NCBI RefSeq assembly: GCF_003355155.1
Contig: NZ_CP031320.1
Coordinates: forward strand, 6,809,861-6,873,860
Length of the DNA: 64,000 nucleotides
Reading direction: 5' to 3'
Source of the DNA: Streptomyces armeniacus
Lineage (GTDB): Bacteria; Actinomycetota; Actinomycetes; Streptomycetales; Streptomycetaceae
How positions within the stretch are numbered: position 1 is the first letter of the stretch; the number at the start of each line of letters is the position of its first letter. Positions 44,788 to 57,214 of the stretch are shown one piece after another. The position numbers and the translations under genes are program-made. The notes under the pieces were generated by a model, which did not search any database, was not told where the DNA came from, and saw only the letters and a program-made list of their open reading frames with translations.

Positions 44788-44825
44788 GGAGCGGACCTCC
44801 GACATCGATATCACCCGCTCCGACA
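44788..44825. promoter_or_regulatory. Repeats upstream of the mannosidase gene
   Basis: CTCCGACA occurs at 44797-44804 and again at 44818-44825, exactly 21 bases apart (two helical turns). In addition GGAGCGG (44788-44794) and CCGCTCC (44815-44821) are inverted. The cluster lies in the 113-base gap upstream of the mannosidase start, where an operator is expected. Confidence 0.4.
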
Positions 44826-44874
44826 GGGCGTCTTCCCCATCTCGCAGGTTGGTTATCCCGGCGCCGGCGTCCGC

Positions 44875-48517
<3,643 letters not shown>

Positions 48518-48606
48518 CGGCGCGCAGGCTGACTGCGCGGGCGCGCGGCGGGCGCGCGGCGGGACGCGGGGGCGCGGACGGGAGGGCGGGCGCGGGTCGG
48601 GTTGTC

Positions 48607-48626
48607 CCAGGGAGCGCCTACCCTGG
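48607..48626 (+). promoter_or_regulatory. Inverted repeat just upstream of miaB
   Basis: CCAGGG (48607-48612) and CCCTGG (48621-48626) form a 6-base inverted repeat with an 8-base spacer ending 4 bases before the miaB ATG. It could be a start-site hairpin or operator. Confidence 0.3.
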
Positions 48627-48630
48627 TGCC

Positions 48631-50142
48631 ATGACCGCGCAGGACACCTTCACGCGAAGCTACGAGATCCGCACGTTCGGCTGCCAGATGAACGTCCACG
48701 ACAGCGAACGCATGGCGGGTCTGCTCGAGGACGCCGGATACGTGCGCGCGCCCGCGGACGGCGACGGCGCCGACGTCGTGGTGTTCAACACCTGCGCGGT
48801 GCGCGAGAACGCGGACAACCGGCTGTACGGCAACCTCGGCCAGCTCGCCCCGAAGAAGGCCGCGCACCCGGGCATGCAGATCGCCGTCGGCGGCTGCCTG
48901 GCGCAGAAGGACCGCGACACGATCGTGCGCAAGGCGCCGTGGGTGGACGTCGTCTTCGGCACGCACAACGTCGGCAAGCTGCCCGTGCTGCTCGAGCGCG
49001 CCCGCGTGCAGGAGGAGGCGCAGGTCGAGATCGCCGAGTCGCTGGAGGCGTTCCCCTCGACGCTGCCGACGCGGCGCGAGAGCGCGTACGCCGCCTGGGT
49101 CTCCGTGTCCGTCGGGTGCAACAACACCTGCACCTTCTGCATCGTCCCGCAGCTGCGCGGCAAGGAGAAGGACCGGCGGCCCGGCGACATCCTGGCCGAG
49201 GTGGAGGCGCTGGTCGACGAGGGCGTCAGCGAGATCACGCTGCTCGGGCAGAACGTCAACGCGTACGGCAGCGACATCGGCGACCGCGAGGCGTTCGGCA
49301 AGCTGCTGCGCGCGTGCGGCCGCATCGAGGGGCTGGAGCGGGTCCGCTTCACCTCGCCGCACCCGCGCGACTTCACGGACGACGTGATCGCCGCGATGGC
49401 CGAGACGCCGAACGTGATGCCGCAGCTCCACATGCCGCTGCAGTCGGGCTCGTCACGGGTGCTGAAGGCGATGCGCCGCTCGTACCGGCAGGAGCGCTAC
49501 CTGGAGATCATCGAGAAGGTGCGCGCGGCCATGCCGGACGCGGCGATCTCCACCGACATCATCGTGGGCTTCCCGGGCGAGACCGAGGAGGACTTCCAGG
49601 AGACGCTGCACGTGGTGCGCGAGGCGCGGTTCGCGCAGGCCTTCACCTTCCAGTACAGCAAGCGCCCCGGCACGCCCGCCGCGGAGATGGACGGGCAGCT
49701 GCCGAAGGCCGTCGTGCAGGAGCGCTACGAGCGGCTGGTGGAGCTCCAGGAGGAGATCTCCTGGGCGGAGAACAAGAAGCAGCTCGGCCGCACCGTCGAG
49801 GTCATGGCGGCCGAGGGCGAGGGCCGCAAGGACGGCGCCACCCGCCGCCTGTCGGGCCGCGCAACTGACAACCGGCTCGTGCACTTCACGCCGGGCGAGG
49901 ACGCCGTACGCCCCGGCGACCTCGCCACCGTCGAGATCACCTACGCCGCCCCGCACCACCTCCTCGCCGAGGGCCCCGCCCGCTCCGTCCGCCGTACGCG
50001 CGCGGGCGACGCCTGGGAGCGCCGCAACTCCGCACCGCAGGAGCCGGGTTCCGGTTCCGGGGTGCTGCTGGGGCTGCCGACCGTCGGCGCACCGGAGCCG
50101 CAGCCCGCCGCCACGGGCACGGGAAGCTGCGGCAGCTGCTGA
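48631..50142 (+). CDS. miaB: tRNA-2-methylthio-N6-dimethylallyladenosine synthase
   Basis: A 503-residue radical-SAM methylthiotransferase that adds the 2-methylthio group at tRNA A37. The UPF0004 domain contains the cluster cysteines in FGCQMN, NTCAVRE and GGCLAQ. The radical-SAM motif is [18 protein letters not shown]. The C-terminal TRAM domain includes [11 protein letters not shown]. The last 70 residues are a tail ending GSCGSC. The partner miaA, which makes the substrate modification, is 1.4 kb downstream. Confidence 0.97.
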   Translation: MTAQDTFTRSYEIRTFGCQMNVHDSERMAGLLEDAGYVRAPADGDGADVVVFNTCAVRENADNRLYGNLGQLAPKKAAHPGMQIAVGGCLAQKDRDTIVRKAPWVDVVFGTHNVGKLPVLLERARVQEEAQVEIAESLEAFPSTLPTRRESAYAAWVSVSVGCNNTCTFCIVPQLRGKEKDRRPGDILAEVEALVDEGVSEITLLGQNVNAYGSDIGDREAFGKLLRACGRIEGLERVRFTSPHPRDFTDDVIAAMAETPNVMPQLHMPLQSGSSRVLKAMRRSYRQERYLEIIEKVRAAMPDAAISTDIIVGFPGETEEDFQETLHVVREARFAQAFTFQYSKRPGTPAAEMDGQLPKAVVQERYERLVELQEEISWAENKKQLGRTVEVMAAEGEGRKDGATRRLSGRATDNRLVHFTPGEDAVRPGDLATVEITYAAPHHLLAEGPARSVRRTRAGDAWERRNSAPQEPGSGSGVLLGLPTVGAPEPQPAATGTGSCGSC

Positions 50143-50214
50143 GGGGCGCGCGTGCCGGATTCACACGCCAAGTGACCATACGATTCCGGGCCGTCGTCGT
50201 CTAAGCTGCGCGCC

Positions 50215-50928
50215 ATGCTTGTCGCCGCCGCCGTGTGCCCTTGTCCACCCCTGCTGGTGCCCGAGGTGGCCGGTGCGGCCGCCCCCGAGATGGACGGCGC
50301 CCGCGCCGCCTGCTACGACGCGATCGGCGTGCTGGCCGCCGCGCGCCCGGACCGGCTCGTCGTCGTCGGGCCCGCCGAACAGCCGGGCCGCGGCCCGCAT
50401 CCGCAGGGCGCGCCCGGGTCCTTCCGCGGCTTCGGCGCGGACATCGAGGTGACCCTGGGCAAGGGCGACCCCGCCCCCGGCGCGCGCGACCTGCCGCCGT
50501 CACTCGCGGTCGGCGCGTGGCTCCTCGACCGTACGGACTGGAGTTCCGCGCCGCTGGAGGGGCTCGGCGTCGGCGAGCCGCTGACCCGCGACCGCTGCAC
50601 GGCCGCCGGACGCGAACTGGCCGCGAGCGCACGCCGCGTGGCGCTGCTCGTCATGGGTGACGGCAGCGCGTGCCGCACGCTGAAGGCGCCGGGCTACTTC
50701 GACGAGCGCGCCGCCGCGTTCGACGCGGAGGCCGCCCGCGCGCTGGGTGAAGCGGACCTCGACGGGCTGCTCGCCCTGGACGAGGAGCTGGCGTACGAGC
50801 TGAAGGCCGCCGGCCGCGCCTGCTGGCAGGTGCTCGCGGGCGCGGGGGAGGGCGCCGGGCTCAGCGGGCGGCTGCTGTACGACGAGGCGCCGTACGGCGT
50901 GGGCTATCTGGTCGCCGGCTGGTCGTAG
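50215..50928 (+). CDS. Class III extradiol-dioxygenase-fold protein
   Basis: A 237-residue protein of the class III extradiol dioxygenase (LigB-like/MEMO) superfamily, conserved between miaB and miaA in actinobacteria as I recall. Features are the N-terminal [34 protein letters not shown], and the C-terminal YDEAPYGVGYLVAGW. The usual metal-binding histidines are not all present, so dioxygenase activity is unsupported. The function is unknown. The ATG at 50215 follows a TAAGCT -10-like hexamer closely and may be leaderless. Confidence 0.82.
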   Translation: MLVAAAVCPCPPLLVPEVAGAAAPEMDGARAACYDAIGVLAAARPDRLVVVGPAEQPGRGPHPQGAPGSFRGFGADIEVTLGKGDPAPGARDLPPSLAVGAWLLDRTDWSSAPLEGLGVGEPLTRDRCTAAGRELAASARRVALLVMGDGSACRTLKAPGYFDERAAAFDAEAARALGEADLDGLLALDEELAYELKAAGRACWQVLAGAGEGAGLSGRLLYDEAPYGVGYLVAGWS

Positions 50929-50994
50929 CGCGCAAGCGGCGGGCCGGCCCGTACGTCCGCGAGCTGTCCGCCCGTACGCGCGTCCGCGGCCCGC

Positions 50995-51038
50995 CGGGCG
51001 CGGCCGTACGGCCTCTTCGGGCTGAGCGGCCGCGCCCG
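50995..51038. terminator. Hairpin between convergent genes near 51 kb
   Basis: GGGCGCGGCCG (50996-51006) and CGGCCGCGCCC (51027-51037) form an 11-bp stem, 12 with the flanking C-G pair. It lies between the extradiol-fold gene and the MT0933-type gene, which face each other. Confidence 0.6.
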
Positions 51039-51059
51039 CGGTCCACGGGTCCGCCGGTG

Positions 51060-51272
51060 TCAGGCGGCGTCGCTCCCGCCGCGTTCGCCGCCGCGGGTGT
51101 CGTCTCCCATGCGGTCCATGCTGTCCTTGGCCTTGTCGGTCCCGGACTGGATCTTGTCGGAGTGCTTGCCGCCCGTTTTCTCGTTGAGGGTGTCGGCACC
51201 CTTGTCCATGCCCTGGCCGGCCTTGTCGCTGTGCTGCCCGAGCATGCCCTTGACCTTGTCCATGAAGCCCAT
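51060..51272 (-). CDS. Small MT0933/Rv0909-type antitoxin-like protein
   Basis: A 70-residue charged protein (MGFMDKVKGMLGQHSDKAGQGMDKGADTLNEKTGGKHSDKIQSGTDK) with repeated HSDK...G blocks. This matches the family typified by Rv0909, called antitoxin in mycobacteria. No toxin gene is adjacent; the neighbours are miaA and the extradiol-fold gene, so a toxin-antitoxin role here is doubtful and a CsbD-like stress role is an alternative. The ATG at 51270-51272 follows GGAAGGTGA. Confidence 0.8.
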   Translation of the reverse strand: MGFMDKVKGMLGQHSDKAGQGMDKGADTLNEKTGGKHSDKIQSGTDKAKDSMDRMGDDTRGGERGGSDAA

Positions 51273-51523
51273 GGCGGTCACCTTCCGTTGTGGCGACTGT
51301 GTGCGGGCGCTCCCGCCGCTGCACCGGTCTGCCGCTCCGCCTACGCGAGCGGCACGCAGCGGCGATATCCGAATAAAACGCCCATATCTACTCAAGACCA
51401 TACCCGGCCGGGTGAGATTCCGCCCTGTCCGGAGTGCCCTCTTGCCGTCCCGGCCCCGCCGTGCTGCGGCGCCGTACGGCGCCCGTTCGGGAAGGGCCCG
51501 CGGCGTTTGCGAGAATTACGCAT

Positions 51524-52474
51524 GTGACAGTCCCGGTATCCGCCTTCCGGCCCGCCCCCCAGGTCATCGCAGTCGTCGGTCCCACCGCGGCCGGCAAGTC
51601 CGACCTGGCCGTCAGTCTCGCCCGGCAACTGGGAGGCGAGGTGGTCAACGCGGACTCGATGCAGCTGTATCAGGGCATGGACATCGGCACCGCCAAGCTC
51701 ACCGCCGAGGAACGCCAGGGTGTGCCGCACCATCTGCTGGACATCTGGCACGTCACGGTCGCGGCCAGCGTCGCCGAGTACCAGCGGCTGGCCCGCGCCG
51801 AGATCGACCGGCTGCTCGCCGCCGGCCGCGTGCCCGTGCTGGTCGGCGGCTCCGGGCTGTACGTGCGCGGGGTCATCGACGTCATGGAGTTCCCCGGCAC
51901 GGACCCGGCCGTACGCGCCCGGCTGGAGGCGGAGCTCGCCGAGCACGGCACCCGCGCCCTGCACGCCCGCCTCGCCGCGGCCGACCCGGACGCCGCCCGC
52001 GCCATCCTGCCCAGCAACGGGCGCCGCGTCGTACGCGCCCTCGAGGTCATCGAGATCACCGGCCGCCCCTTCACCGCGAACCTCCCCGGACACGAGGCCG
52101 CCTACGACACCCTCCAGATAGGCGTCGACGTCGCCCGGCCCGAACTGGACGAGCGGATCGCCGACCGGGTCGACCGCATGTGGCGTGCCGGGCTCGTGGA
52201 CGAGGTGCGTGCGCTGGAGGAGGTCGGGCTGCGCCAGGGCCGTACGGCCTCCCGTGCCCTCGGCTACCAGCAGGTACTCGCCGCGCTCGCCGGGGAGTGC
52301 ACGGAGGACGAGGCGCGGGCCGAAACGGTGCGCGCCACCAAGCGGTTCGCCCGTCGGCAGGACTCCTGGTTCCGCCGGGACCCGCGGGTCCACTGGCTCA
52401 GCGGAGCTGCCTCCGACCGGGGGGAACTCACCGCCAGTGCCCTGACGTTGCTCGAACGAGCGGTCACAGCCTGA
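51524..52474 (+). CDS. miaA: tRNA dimethylallyltransferase
   Basis: A 316-residue enzyme that transfers the dimethylallyl group to A37 of tRNAs reading UNN codons, the substrate for MiaB. The P-loop is VVGPTAAGKSDLA, with NADSMQLYQGMDIGTAKLT, HHLLDIW and VLVGGSGLYVRGVID. The GTG at 51524 fits the family N-terminus; it lies just after GAATTACGC, so the transcript may be leaderless. It is divergent from the MT0933-type gene. Confidence 0.95.
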   Translation: MTVPVSAFRPAPQVIAVVGPTAAGKSDLAVSLARQLGGEVVNADSMQLYQGMDIGTAKLTAEERQGVPHHLLDIWHVTVAASVAEYQRLARAEIDRLLAAGRVPVLVGGSGLYVRGVIDVMEFPGTDPAVRARLEAELAEHGTRALHARLAAADPDAARAILPSNGRRVVRALEVIEITGRPFTANLPGHEAAYDTLQIGVDVARPELDERIADRVDRMWRAGLVDEVRALEEVGLRQGRTASRALGYQQVLAALAGECTEDEARAETVRATKRFARRQDSWFRRDPRVHWLSGAASDRGELTASALTLLERAVTA

Positions 52475-52581
52475 TCACGTGATGGCATCGGGACGTCCTG
52501 GGCGTCAATAGGGGGGTCCCGGTCGTGCCATCATCAACCATCGTTCGAGCCGAGCAGCCGGAGTTGGGAGGGCGCGTGGCG

Positions 52582-53049
52582 ATGGAGGCCAGCCCTCGTG
52601 ACAACGAAGAGTCCCGGGTCGACTACGTCAGTGACGGAGACGTCGGACGCCCGGGCGTCGACGACGACCTTGCGGCAGTGGCGGGCGTGGACGGTCCCGT
52701 CGGGCCGCCCGTGGAGCCGCACGAGCTGCGTCCGCAGCGCCGTCTGCGGCTCTGGCAGCTGGCGCCGATCGTGGTGCTCGGCGCGCTGGGCTCGCTGATG
52801 TTCGCGTTCCCGCTGGCCTTCGAGCCGGGCAGCCGCTCCGGCGCCGTCGTGTCCATGCTCGGGCTGCTGATCTGCTGCTGCGCGGCGGGCTGGGGCGTGA
52901 TGGCCGCGCGCCGCGTCGGCCACACCTGGCCGGGGCTGCCGTCGCCCGGTTCGGGCAAGCGTGCGGACTGGCGCGTGGTGCTGCTGTACGCCGTCGTCGT
53001 CGGCACGGTGGCGGTGCTCGCCGTGTGGCGCGTCGCGCGGCTCAGCTGA
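52582..53049 (+). CDS. Conserved actinobacterial membrane protein
   Basis: A 155-residue protein. An acidic N-terminal part (about 60 residues, with GRPGVDDDLAAVAGVDGPVGPPVEPHEL) is followed by RPQRRLRLWQLAPIVVLGALGSLMFAFPLAF and two more hydrophobic helices. No function is known. Related proteins sit between miaA and dapF in Streptomyces as I recall. The start is ambiguous: ATG 52582 or GTG 52576 with GGGAGG nearby, and an open GTG at 52525. Confidence 0.75.
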   Translation: MEASPRDNEESRVDYVSDGDVGRPGVDDDLAAVAGVDGPVGPPVEPHELRPQRRLRLWQLAPIVVLGALGSLMFAFPLAFEPGSRSGAVVSMLGLLICCCAAGWGVMAARRVGHTWPGLPSPGSGKRADWRVVLLYAVVVGTVAVLAVWRVARLS

Positions 53050-53151
53050 GCCCACGCCCACGCCCGTACGCGTACGCATCGCCTCCGCGCTCCTCGCCTC
53101 CGCGCTCCGCCCGTACGCGCCGCGCCCGCCCGGTCCCGTACGATCGACGGC

Positions 53152-54021
53152 GTGAGCAGCGCGCGGCCCGTGCCGTTCCTCAAGGGACACGGCACCGAGA
53201 ACGACTTCGTGATCATCCCCGACCCGGATGGCGAGTTCGAGCTGTCCAAGGAGGCCGTGGCCCGGCTGTGCGACCGGCGCGCCGGCATCGGCGGCGACGG
53301 GCTGCTGCGGGCCGTACGCTCCGCGCGGCACCCGGAGGCGCGCGGGATGGCCGGCGAGGCCGAGTGGTTCATGGACTACCGCAACAGCGACGGCAGCATC
53401 GCCGAGATGTGCGGCAACGGCGTACGGGTCTTCGCCCGCCACCTGGTACGCGCCGGGCTGGCACCGGCCGGCGAGCTGGCCGTGGCCACCCGCGCGGGCA
53501 TCCGCCGCGTACGGCTCGCCGCGGACGGCGGCGGCGTCACGGTCGGCATGGGCCGGGCGGCGCTGCCCGCCGGGGACGTGCGGGTGACCGTCGGTGACCG
53601 TACGTGGCCCGCGCGGCACGTGAACGTGGGCAATCCGCATGCCGTGGCCTTCGTCGACGACCTCGCGGCGGCGGGCCCGCTGCGCGAGGCGCCGGGCGTC
53701 GCGCCGGCCGCCGCCTACCCGCAGGGTGTGAACGTCGAGTTCGTGGTCGACCGGGGCCCGCGGCACGTCGCCCTGCGGGTGTACGAGCGCGGCTCCGGCG
53801 AGACCCGTTCCTGCGGCACCGGCGCCTGCGCCGTGATGGTCGCCGCCGCCCGCCGGGACGGCGCCGATCCCTCCGCGGACGGCAACCCGGTGACGTACAC
53901 GGTGGACGTGCCGGGCGGCCGGCTCGTCATCAGCGAGGGCACCGACGGCGGTATCGAGATGACCGGTCCGGCCGTCATCGTCGCTGAAGGGATGCTCGAC
54001 CCGGACTTGCTCGCCGTCTGA
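53152..54021 (+). CDS. dapF: Diaminopimelate epimerase
   Basis: A 289-residue epimerase that converts L,L- to meso-diaminopimelate, completing the precursor for lysine and (in many actinomycetes) peptidoglycan. The two catalytic cysteines are in AEMCGNGVRVFARHL and TRSCGTGACAVMVAA. The substrate segment is FLKGHGTENDFVII near the start. The GTG at 53152 precedes this directly. Together with dapE and dapC in the window it accounts for the last steps of the succinylase pathway. Confidence 0.96.
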   Translation: MSSARPVPFLKGHGTENDFVIIPDPDGEFELSKEAVARLCDRRAGIGGDGLLRAVRSARHPEARGMAGEAEWFMDYRNSDGSIAEMCGNGVRVFARHLVRAGLAPAGELAVATRAGIRRVRLAADGGGVTVGMGRAALPAGDVRVTVGDRTWPARHVNVGNPHAVAFVDDLAAAGPLREAPGVAPAAAYPQGVNVEFVVDRGPRHVALRVYERGSGETRSCGTGACAVMVAAARRDGADPSADGNPVTYTVDVPGGRLVISEGTDGGIEMTGPAVIVAEGMLDPDLLAV

Positions 54022-54118
54022 CATCCTGCCCCGGTGCGGTCAGTTCGCCACGAAGAGTGACGATCGTGCGCCCTTTCCACTCAGGCGTATAACAAACGTC
54101 GCTCGATTGGGTGATCCC

Positions 54119-54193
54119 GAACACCCCGGGCAAGAGGCGGTGATCGGCTCGTGGTGGGCTCTGTAGCATCACACCACCGGACACGGGGTGTTC
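54119..54193. promoter_or_regulatory. Long-spaced inverted repeat upstream of the RSH gene
   Basis: GAACACCCCG (54119-54128) and CGGGGTGTTC (54184-54193) are perfect inverted 10-mers, 55 bases apart. A TAGCAT -10-like hexamer lies between them. Options are a looping operator pair or a large leader hairpin. Confidence 0.45.
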
Positions 54194-54209
54194 ACGAGCG
54201 GGAGGTGCC

Positions 54210-56018
54210 ATGGGCGCGGTGCGAAACCTTCGGAAGCTCAGCCGGGCCGCCCTGCTCCGGCCCGCCCCCCGCGGCGCGCTGCCGGACGCCATCGAGCACG
54301 TCGCGCAGGCGCACCGCGCGCACCACCCCGGCGCCGACCTCGACGCGCTGCGGCGCGCGTATCTGCTCGCCGAGTCCTCGCACCGCGGGCAGACCCGCAA
54401 GAGCGGCGAGCCGTACATCACGCATCCGCTCGCCGTGACCCTGATCCTTGCCCAACTGGGCGCGGAGCACACCACGTTGACGGCCTCGTTACTGCACGAC
54501 ACGGTCGAGGACACCGACGTCACGCTGGACCAGGTGCGCGCCGAGTTCGGGGACGAGGTGTGCCATCTCGTCGACGGTGTCACCAAGTTGGAGAAGGTCG
54601 ACTACGGCGCCGCGGCCGAGCCCGAGACGTTCCGCAAGATGCTCGTCGCCACCGGCAGCGACGTCCGCGTGATGTCCATCAAGCTCGCGGACCGCCTGCA
54701 CAACATGCGTACGCTCGGCGTGATGCGGCCCGAGAAGCAGGCCCGTATCGCCAAGGTCACCAGCGACGTGCTCATTCCGCTCGCCGAACGGCTGGGCGTC
54801 CAGGCACTCAAGCGGGAGCTGGAGGACCTGGTCTTCGCGATCCTGCTGCCCGAGGAGCACGCGCGCACCCAGGAGTTGATCCGCGAGCACACCGCGCGCC
54901 CCGACCCACTCACCCAGGTCGCCGCGACCGTACGGGCGGTGCTGCGCGAGGCGGAGATCGACGCTCAGGTGCTCATCCGGCCGCGGCACCTGGTCTCCCT
55001 GCACCGGCTGCGGCTGAAACGCGGCGAGCTCGGCCCCTGCGACTTCGGGCGGCTGATGATCCTCGTGGCCGAGGACGCCGACTGCTACGCGGCGCTCGGC
55101 GAACTGCACACCTGCTTCGTGCCCGTGATGTCCGAGTTCAAGGACTTCATCGCGGTGCCCAAGTTCAACCTCTACCAGTCGCTGCACACCGCCTTCGCCG
55201 ACAAGGACGGCCGCGTCGCCGAAGTCCTCGTCCGTACGCGGCAGATGCACCAGGTCGCCGAGGCCGGTGTGATCGCGCTCGGCGATCCCCACAGCGCGCC
55301 CGCGGAAGCCGAAGCGGAAGCGGGCGGCGACGGCGAACGGGCCGACCCGACCCGGCCCGGCTGGCTCTCCCGGCTGCTGGAGTGGCAGAGCCACACCACG
55401 GACCCGGACACGTTCTGGAGCGAGCTGCGCGACGAGCTGGCCGAGGACCGCGAGATCACCGTGTACTGCGCCGAGCCCGGCACCGGCGGCAGCAGCGGCG
55501 CGCTGCCGCTCCCGGCCGGCGCCAGCTGCGTCGACGCCGCGTACGCGCTGCACGGCGAGGCCGCGCACCGCTGCATCGGCGCCCGCGTCAACGGGCGGCT
55601 CACCGCGCTCAGCACGGTGCTGCGCGACGCCGACACGGTGCAGCTGTTCCTGGCTCCCACGACCGGCACCGCCGCGTACGCGCCCGCGCCGGAGTGGCTC
55701 GACCACGCGCGGACGCCCGCCGCCCGCATCGCCATCCGGAAGTGGCTCGCGGCGCACCCGCCCGTACCGGCCGCCGACACCGTGACGGCCCCCGCGGAGC
55801 ACGGCACGGACGCCCGGCCCGCGCCGCGGCGCGACGCGCGACCGGAACCCGTCGCGGAATCCCGTACGCACGCCCCCGCGACATCACCGTCCAGCGCACC
55901 GGCTTCACCGAAGCATGCCGTCCTCGCGCTCGCCCGCCGCCGCGTCAACGTTCTCTTCGCCATGATCCGTGACCGACAGTGCTACCACGCTCCGCCTTCC
56001 GTCACGACCGCCGCTTGA
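54210..56018 (+). CDS. RelA/SpoT homologue, hydrolase-type (RSH) with degenerate synthetase
   Basis: A 602-residue RSH protein. The HD hydrolase domain is intact: HRGQTRKSGEPYITHPLAV (H72), LLHDTVEDT (H96/D97, E100/D101) and SIKLADRLHNMRT (D161, R162, N165). The synthetase region (about 210-330) lacks the GR-x-K-x-Y and D-L-x-G-x-R motifs, with RPRHLVSLHRLRLKRGELGPCDFGRLM in their place. FNLYQSLHTAF and a TGS-like domain near 430-510 remain. It is therefore expected to degrade but not make (p)ppGpp. The last 70 residues are a disordered Pro/Ala tail. The ATG at 54210 follows GGGAGGTG. Confidence 0.88.
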   Translation: MGAVRNLRKLSRAALLRPAPRGALPDAIEHVAQAHRAHHPGADLDALRRAYLLAESSHRGQTRKSGEPYITHPLAVTLILAQLGAEHTTLTASLLHDTVEDTDVTLDQVRAEFGDEVCHLVDGVTKLEKVDYGAAAEPETFRKMLVATGSDVRVMSIKLADRLHNMRTLGVMRPEKQARIAKVTSDVLIPLAERLGVQALKRELEDLVFAILLPEEHARTQELIREHTARPDPLTQVAATVRAVLREAEIDAQVLIRPRHLVSLHRLRLKRGELGPCDFGRLMILVAEDADCYAALGELHTCFVPVMSEFKDFIAVPKFNLYQSLHTAFADKDGRVAEVLVRTRQMHQVAEAGVIALGDPHSAPAEAEAEAGGDGERADPTRPGWLSRLLEWQSHTTDPDTFWSELRDELAEDREITVYCAEPGTGGSSGALPLPAGASCVDAAYALHGEAAHRCIGARVNGRLTALSTVLRDADTVQLFLAPTTGTAAYAPAPEWLDHARTPAARIAIRKWLAAHPPVPAADTVTAPAEHGTDARPAPRRDARPEPVAESRTHAPATSPSSAPASPKHAVLALARRRVNVLFAMIRDRQCYHAPPSVTTAA

Positions 56019-56105
56019 CAACAACATGAGGAGGTGTCACGTACACCCCCGGGAGGGCGCTCAGGCCCATGGGCCGCGGCTTGGGGGCTCCGTAGCGTCG
56101 GGCGC

Positions 56106-57125
56106 ATGAGTGGAGACAGCTACGGCGGACGAGTGACTCGTCGCATCGCTTTGCGGAATGCCGGCATCGTCGCGGGCGGGGCCGCGCTCGCCGCGGGTAC
56201 GGGCGCCGGTACGGGTGCGGCCTCGGCGGCCGTGCGCGGCGCGCCCCACGGTGGCGGGCGCCCACGGCACGGGACGGTGCGCACGTACGTCCTCGTGCAC
56301 GGCACCCACAGCGCCGGTGCCTACTGGACCCCCATCGCCCGCGAACTCACCCTGCGCGGACACCGCGTCGTGGCCGTGGACCAGCCGCTGCACGGCGCCG
56401 AGGCGTTCGTGCCGGAGGCGTACCAGACGCAGGACCTGCGGGCCCTCGCCACCGAGCCGTCGCCGGTGGCCCGGCTCGGCCTGGACGACTACGCGCGGCG
56501 GGTCGAGCAGGCCGTACGGCGCGCCGCCGAGCACGGGCCACTGGTGCTCGTCGCGCACAGCATGGGCGGCATCTCCGTCACCCGTACGGGGAACGCCGTG
56601 CCCGAACTCATCGACCACATCTGCTACATGGCGTCGTTCTGCCCCTCCCGCAGCATGCCGACGCTCAACGACTGCATGTCCGCGCCGGAGAGCGCCTCCG
56701 CCGTCAGCACCGACGAGCAGGTCGTCGGCGACATGGAACGGCTGGGCGTGGCGCGCTTCAACTGGCGTACGGGCAGGCGCAAGGACCTCGACGTCTTCAA
56801 GGAGATGATCTGCGCGGACCATCCGGACGACGCGTTCCGGCGGGTGATCGCCGGGATGCAGACGGACGAGACGCTGCGCGCGTACGGGGAACGGGCGGTC
56901 GGCGAGCGGGACACGTGGGGGCGGGTGCCGCGGACGTATCTGCGGTTCGGGCGCGACCGGCTGGTCACGCCGGAGCTCCAGGACCGGATGATCAACGAGG
57001 CGGACCGGCTGACGCCCGGGAACCAGTTCACCGTGCACGACTTCACGCGGGCGCCGCACATCGGCCCGCTCGATCCCGCACCGGTCGTGGACGCGCTGGA
57101 GGGGGTGGCGGTACGGCGGCGGTGA
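56106..57125 (+). CDS. Tat-exported alpha/beta hydrolase
   Basis: A 339-residue secreted alpha/beta hydrolase. The twin-arginine signal (TRRIALRNAGIVAGGAALAAG, cleavage near AASAA) is followed by the fold: oxyanion region VLVHGTHSAGAYWTPI, nucleophile Ser in LVAHSMGGIS, and catalytic His in FTRAPHIGPLDP. Similar proteins are esterases or lactonases; the substrate is unknown. The start at ATG 56106 (MSGDSYGG) was chosen; an in-frame GTG at 56034 is less likely. Confidence 0.87.
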   Translation: MSGDSYGGRVTRRIALRNAGIVAGGAALAAGTGAGTGAASAAVRGAPHGGGRPRHGTVRTYVLVHGTHSAGAYWTPIARELTLRGHRVVAVDQPLHGAEAFVPEAYQTQDLRALATEPSPVARLGLDDYARRVEQAVRRAAEHGPLVLVAHSMGGISVTRTGNAVPELIDHICYMASFCPSRSMPTLNDCMSAPESASAVSTDEQVVGDMERLGVARFNWRTGRRKDLDVFKEMICADHPDDAFRRVIAGMQTDETLRAYGERAVGERDTWGRVPRTYLRFGRDRLVTPELQDRMINEADRLTPGNQFTVHDFTRAPHIGPLDPAPVVDALEGVAVRRR

Positions 57126-57170
57126 CCGTACGGGGGGTGACCGTACGGGGGGGGGTGACCGTACGGGCGA
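57121..57170. repeat. Short tandem repeat GGTGACCGTACGGG
   Basis: Three near-identical copies of a roughly 14-base unit (GTGACCGTACGGG with variable G runs) follow the hydrolase stop. The GTACGG core is frequent throughout the window. Confidence 0.6.
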
Positions 57171-57214
57171 GGGCGTCCGGGGCAGGCGGCAACAGGCGTA
57201 CGGGGCGCGCTCGT

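Noticed and set aside
51060..51272. A toxin-antitoxin module
   Set aside because: Only the antitoxin-like protein is present; neighbours are tRNA-modification and extradiol-fold genes, with no toxin candidate.
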